Of a stretch of DNA of 64,000 nt, positions 61,201-64,000 are shown in pieces. How positions within the stretch are numbered: position 1 is the first letter of the stretch; every line of letters starts with the position of its first letter. The notes beneath the pieces were generated by a model. The model made no database searches and was not told the origin of the DNA. It saw only the letters and a list, made by a program, of their open reading frames with translations. Origin of the DNA: Antedon mediterranea (taxonomy: Eukaryota > Echinodermata > Crinoidea > Comatulida > Antedonidae); the NCBI RefSeq assembly GCF_964355755.1, contig NC_092680.1, positions 18,949,001 to 19,013,000 on the forward strand, read 5' to 3'. A program made the translations under genes and the position numbers.

Positions 61201-63654
61201 CCACAAAGCTGGAACGTGGGGAACTTAGAACACCTACATTACATTAGCCTAAACAACTTACACCATCTAGCTCTCCTATTGAAACCTTGCCAGCATTTGT
61301 CTGCTTTCCTCCATAATCCTGTCCAAGATACTGCTTGCTCAGGTTGTTAAGCAGAGGAAGGAGTCGGTTGTCTTCCTCAAGCTGCGGTACTGCACGTGCC
61401 GTCAGAGCTAGTGCGTGGGACAGGTGAGCACGGTATGCACTAATTACGATTGATACAAGGTCATTACTGGGTACATATGCATATCCCTGTAGAAAAAAAA
61501 ACAAAACTCGTAAATTGATTGCTAATGTTATCAGACAGCGTATAATTCATTTTGCAACATTTATTCCAGTTGAAGTTTTTCTTAATTGTCATAATAAAAA
61601 GTTTTAAAAAACTTTATAAATCAACTAGAATATACTTCATTTCAACCAAGTATGATGCATTTAAATTCTATATAATAATTACCTTGTGAACATATATTTT
61701 TCTACTTCTCACCAGATCAAGGGCTTCAGTAAAAGGAACCTTTAAAGACAGAACAAGCAATATAATTAAATAATAATAAAACAAAATGAAACTGAACTAA
61801 AAATGATTAACAAAAGCTTTAAAGTTATATATACAATAATGGCAGTGATAAATTTAAAATTATCTATAATTCATTTTATTATTAGTCAACTCTTTTGTAT
61901 TGGGTGAGCCTATTTCACCCTGGCAACCTTTTGTACGGGACAATCCAAATTGTACTTGTGGCTTTAATGTTGAGAATCCGCTTCATTTCTTATGTTACTG
62001 CCCTAATTATAATACACAAAGAGATATTCTACTTGTAAGCGCTAACTCAATTATTGAGGATATCTTAGCCAAGGATTTTTCTTTAACATTTAATTTTACA
62101 TTTTTAAGTGAAATTTTTATTTTTGGTTCCGATCTTCTTTCGAATTGTGAAAAAAATGCTTTATTATTTTATTATGTACAACAATTTCCTGTTAATTCTG
62201 GAAGATTTAATTGATGTTTCTGTTAGTTGTTTTAAAATGTTGTATTTGTTAATCTGAGGCGCCTTGAAGCTAAGGTGGTTCCATCTTGTAAGGCGCCTCT
62301 GTGTAATATACTGAATAAAAAAAAAAACAAAAAAAAAAAAAACCTTGTACGATACAGTAATGCAAACTATTGGACAAAAATTAGTAAATCAATTCATTAA
62401 CAAACATGTATATGAGTGACATATAACTATGATTGATCCATATTCAATAATCTTTGATGACCTTACAATAATATTGTCTGGCCTATGAGTAAACATTCAT
62501 CATCTCAACATAAAATAAAAGAAACCTAATAATAATAACTCACTAATAACACCTGTTGTTAATTAGGACAATGGCTAGAAACTGACCAATTAATATTTAA
62601 TGTAATAAAAACAAATTATAAAGACCTTATAGAATTCAATTCCTTCAATGCTCATCTCTGTCAAGTTGTAACTTGAGTCAACCAACTGTTTCTTAAGTGC
62701 TTCCTTCTCTTTCGCGTCAATCTTAAAAAAAAATAAAATATTATTCAAGGACAGAATCTTAAGTGTAATAATACTGTTTAATAATAGAATAATGAATAAT
62801 ATAATATTTTGTGGCGAGTGGCTTTTTCAATATTTTTATGGATTGTTTGAATCTGGGAGTTTGTTTTATTTTACACTGATGAAAATGTGAAAATGGCAAA
62901 CACTCTGAAAAGCTTGGTGTTAAAAACGTTTCACCTGAGCAATGTACTTTAGTCCACTCTACCAATACTGTACACTAGGTCTGGTGTTCCTTAAATCCTA
63001 TTTTCCAAATGTACTTTAGTGATATAAAATAATTTGGGACCTCAAGGACAGTCTGATATTCGGAGTGGTTCCAGTTTTCAGAGAGTCCAGTTGGGAGAGT
63101 CCAATGAACAGTAAATAATAGTAAGTTTACATCCACAATTTTCATGCATTTAAAGAATTATATTAAAAAAAAAGAATAATTTAGTGAACTACTTGTTTGC
63201 TAACCAAACAAAATAAACTAGTATAATATAAATTTAGCATTTTCTATTAGAAATATAAGACAACATTTCGGAGGGCACAATAGAATTTATTGAGAAAGAA
63301 ATTGACTCCTTAGAGGCAAAACTAAAATAGGCTTTCTACTTACAGGTTCATAGTGAAGATCATTGTCAATTAAAAACTGTGTTCTAAAAGATGTCCTTTC
63401 ATCAAGAAATCGAAAACGAAACAACTCAAGTTCCTGAGTTATGAACCATCGACGCAACTCTTCTCTACAAAAAAAACCCATTTTAAATAAGTTTTGCCAT
63501 TCTGCATATTTGGAATCTTTATAAACCATAATAAAACAATAGGTTATAGATTCATATAGCCTTACGATTTGCAATATGCTAATCGGAGAATAAAATGAGA
63601 AATGTGGTCTGATCTTCTTTTCTGAATCTCAGCAGTTGCAGCTCCTCCCATGGA
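49209..63654 (-). CDS. PRIM2: PRIM2, DNA primase large subunit (5' exons missing)
   Basis: Eleven exons (63566-63654, 63344-63464, 62626-62721, 61683-61739, 61262-61486, 60174-60356, 59439-59565, 59058-59140, 58386-58454, 57659-57749, 49209-49351) join in phase and give the last 427 aa. The large subunit pairs with PRIM1 in the polymerase alpha-primase complex that makes RNA primers in the nucleus. [41 protein letters not shown] and [12 protein letters not shown] match vertebrate PRIM2. All four iron-sulfur cysteines are present: in [23 protein letters not shown] and QLACSRYF, with spacings of 17 and 40 residues between the last three, as in human C367, C384 and C424. The first roughly 90 residues lie beyond the right edge. 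The last exon (acidic tail MDDLDKME) is less certain: it fits by phase and acidity only, and lies across an 8.3-kb intron that contains another gene. Confidence 0.93.
49352..52237. other. PRIM2 last intron, right of its final exon
   Basis: It must contain the promoter and probably a 5' non-coding exon of the nested NHL gene, because an acceptor (TTTTTATATTTTTAG) ends at 52238. I cannot place that exon. Apart from the inverted repeat at 50659-50833, no repeat or exon is recognisable. Confidence 0.4.
50659..50833. mobile_element. Inverted-repeat element, CCCCTATTAAGGG type
   Basis: The left part has GGGACACCCCTAATCAGGGG and CACCCCTATTAAGGGAG, and the right part GTTCCCTTAATAGGGGTGG. The arms face each other, and more CCCCTATTT and TTATTAAGGTACACC words lie inside. 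A related word occurs at 48036. Probably a degraded MITE; ends approximate. Confidence 0.5.
52251..54509 (+). CDS. RING-NHL E3 ubiquitin ligase, TRIM32/NHL-1-like
   Basis: A single open frame of 752 aa. A C3HC4 RING at residues 11-53 (C11, C14, C30, H32, C35, C38, C50, C53; CPMCLEIF and [12 protein letters not shown]) resembles TRIM32. No B-box follows; instead come a Gln/Lys-rich coiled coil (about 110-265) and a Ser/Gln/Asn-rich disordered linker (about 270-470). The C-terminus has six NHL repeats (about 480-752), each with a D..N.R.Q-type strand, e.g. [13 protein letters not shown] and [12 protein letters not shown], forming a six-bladed propeller. Such proteins ubiquitinate targets and bind RNA or protein through the propeller; the substrate here is unknown. 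The CDS lacks introns, but a splice acceptor lies 13 bp before the ATG, so the 5' UTR is probably spliced. It sits wholly inside a PRIM2 intron on the opposite strand. TRIM32 is about 650 aa; the orthology is not settled. Confidence 0.93.
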   Translation: MADDILHILECPMCLEIFDSTRHRPKLLPCQHTFCVPCLDMIMKNNAIECPNCRVQVPLPVAGKGVEGFPNNLTMFALIDLQGKSEQSSNVQQVPESPLTAQQSVNLQTRQTISALISQLKGKVNTLSQTNVQENKLEQSYQYAKGQIDSSLEKVVNEVRARKNILVSQLEAQRQDGKRHLQVQRQQAQELLKSFQNEIQAVMSANQQPSKEDLDNIVAKCKNYLQQLHNLEMRGQGSWSWSYIEDSKEQLDQEIANFGQIYSNRSATVTSNQSQTNTDGRLSGQTMHIQTEQLANHLQTSLNTEQSISPLSAGNPFNSPTIVGIPRRDSGNSLSSIGASQSFDSGIDSRRRSESFSSEHLQSSPSFNQSNLQVSRQMPQIKPNPQTQATNPFSRRTSAGPVLNPPPPVTNRRSSSPLQRHQSTGAVSVVAKSLPAQQTFVRNNPQNVQLSQVSSTTNASAISPSAAPNYRLRGNPCKVLGEGPSRGIKFSKPVALLSLPNTNLAVLDENYNSIAILTAEGQILKSYGTMGNKPGQFSAPKSFFLNKRNQFVVSDSGNNRVQIWDTGRDFVNEFGCAGHPSIQLSSPIGIVSDRLENIYICDANNQCVKVYKSDGTFLRQIGQGGDSDGQFKKPSHIAFTPGNQLMVTDSLKHLVQVFTPDGKFLYKFGGWGTEPGKLNSPTGIAVDPQGYVIVADTGNHRIQIFYASGTMETCFGTHGSEEGQFDEPTGIGFVHNGRFAVCDTGNKRIQII
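55980..56129. mobile_element. MITE family A, diverged copy
   Basis: It starts TAAGCTCTGCCTACACTATC and keeps ATATCACTACCATATTTA twice and CAAACTAGTTTGATAGAGTA near the right end. The right inverted end is eroded, so this is an older copy than those in STPG1. Confidence 0.65.
56725..56772 (-). mobile_element. tRNA-like SINE head, reverse
   Basis: The minus strand reads GTGGAGCTGTAATTGGTGG, TTAACATGCTTG and CTTCAACTCC, related to the heads at 12200 and 45545. Confidence 0.5.
57815..58127. mobile_element. MITE family B, copy 2 (PRIM2 intron)
   Basis: The ends CACTTGTCAATTGTATGACC and ATAATTGACAAGT are inverted, with CCCCCGGGAGAGGTGCGTCA facing ACACACCTCTCCCGGGGG. It lies in reverse orientation to 44209-44487. 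It contains repeated TGACGCA/TGCGTCA words. Confidence 0.8.
59780..59965 (+). mobile_element. LINE 3'-end-like fragment
   Basis: TTTTATGTCGCTTGTATTG, CAGCTTCCGCTGGCTGGGT and CACCCTCTTGAAATATTG, then a TGAATAAATAAAAAACAA tail, look like the 3' UTR and A-rich tail of a non-LTR element on the plus strand. No coding part remains. It lies in a PRIM2 intron. Confidence 0.4.
60455..60959. mobile_element. piggyBac-type non-autonomous element
   Basis: TTAA sits at both borders (60451-60454 and 60960-60963). The ends CACGTTCACTGCCACGG and CCTTGGCAGTCAATGTG are inverted repeats with few mismatches. The 505-bp inside has no transposase frame. TTAA targeting and the short CAC-type ends are typical of piggyBac relatives. 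It lies in a PRIM2 intron. Confidence 0.75.
61880..62342 (+). pseudogene. 5'-truncated LINE, reverse transcriptase C-terminus
   Basis: About 100 codons stay open, including the Cys/His motif [20 protein letters not shown] (C-x-C, then H and C) found at the C-terminus of many LINE polymerases, and end at a stop at 62212. A short 3' UTR with AAGGCGCCT words and a poly-A-like tail (62318-62342) follows. The intact short frame and tail suggest a fairly young insertion, in a PRIM2 intron and opposite to the gene. Confidence 0.7.
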
Positions 63655-63790
63655 CTAAAAAATAGAAAAAACATCAATAATAATAACAATTTAGAAGATA
63701 AAATACATAGATTTTTACTTTCTCCTTTGGCTTTATTCTGGCAAATCAATTAGCAACAAGGACACTATTCGATATATTATTACAGTACAA

Positions 63791-63972
63791 TAAGGTGGAT
63801 TGCAAATAGCTTGATTTAGCAAGGAACGTCATTGCACAATGCATGATGGAAGGGTTTGAGAGCAAATGTCGCAGCGCATACGTACAAACAACAGATCACG
63901 TACGTACACGTTGTGACGTTTTCTCCCAAACCCTTCCCACTATGCGTTGCGCACGCTATTTGCGATAAACCT
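63791..63972. mobile_element. Fold-back MITE in the PRIM2 intron at the right edge
   Basis: TAAGGTGGATTGCAAATAGC at the left faces GCTATTTGCGATAAACCTTA at the right. The arms continue inward (GGAAGGGTTTGAGAGCAAA facing TTTTCTCCCAAACCCTTCC) to a TACGTAC-rich centre, making a near-complete hairpin of about 180 bp. The TGCACAATGCATGAT word also occurs at 4040, probably a fragment of the same family. TA borders suggest a TA-targeting transposase. The rest of 63655-64000 shows no exon. Confidence 0.7.
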
Positions 63973-64000
63973 TATGAATGCATCTGAATCTAAAAACACC

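Overview
This is animal nuclear DNA. The genes have many exons with GT-AG introns, the sequence is AT-rich, and it is crowded with transposon relics and tandem repeats. Clusters of the palindrome CTAGGCCTAG and the mix of short inverted-repeat elements, tRNA-derived SINEs and LINE ends suggest a marine invertebrate, perhaps an echinoderm. That placement is a guess; the gene identities are firmer. No bacterial, phage or organelle feature is present.

Layout, left to right. (1) 0.2-2.7 kb: a satellite of about 130-bp monomers, partly arranged as a four-monomer higher-order repeat. (2) 2.7-8.2 kb: no gene, only LINE, SINE and inverted-repeat relics. (3) 8.18-13.72 kb, minus: a complete nine-exon STPG1 gene (sperm-tail PG-rich repeat protein, 345 aa) with an RFX-type X-box upstream. 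(4) 15.41-16.94 kb, minus: a five-exon gene for a P-loop GTPase with a C-terminal membrane anchor. Its flanks recur at 14.3, 18.3-18.7 and 19.5-21.6 kb, as if neighbouring copies of the locus had lost their coding parts. (5) 17-43.8 kb: no recognisable gene; instead six different tandem arrays, the largest a 12.4-kb array of about 218 copies of a 57-bp unit. (6) 43.80-47.48 kb, plus: a complete eight-exon BSDC1 gene (414 aa). (7) 49.21 kb to the right edge, minus: eleven exons of PRIM2, the DNA primase large subunit, lacking its N-terminal exons. (8) 52.25-54.51 kb, plus: an intronless 752-aa RING/coiled-coil/NHL protein (TRIM32/NHL-1 type) nested on the opposite strand in the last, 8.3-kb intron of PRIM2.

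The genes are unrelated neighbours (cilium/sperm tail, membrane GTPase, BSD-domain protein, replication primase, ubiquitin ligase), not a pathway. All exon models were made by hand from splice sites, phase agreement and remembered family sequence; no alignment was run. Most unusual are the 57-bp array, the nested NHL gene, the eroded GTPase duplication and the X-box.
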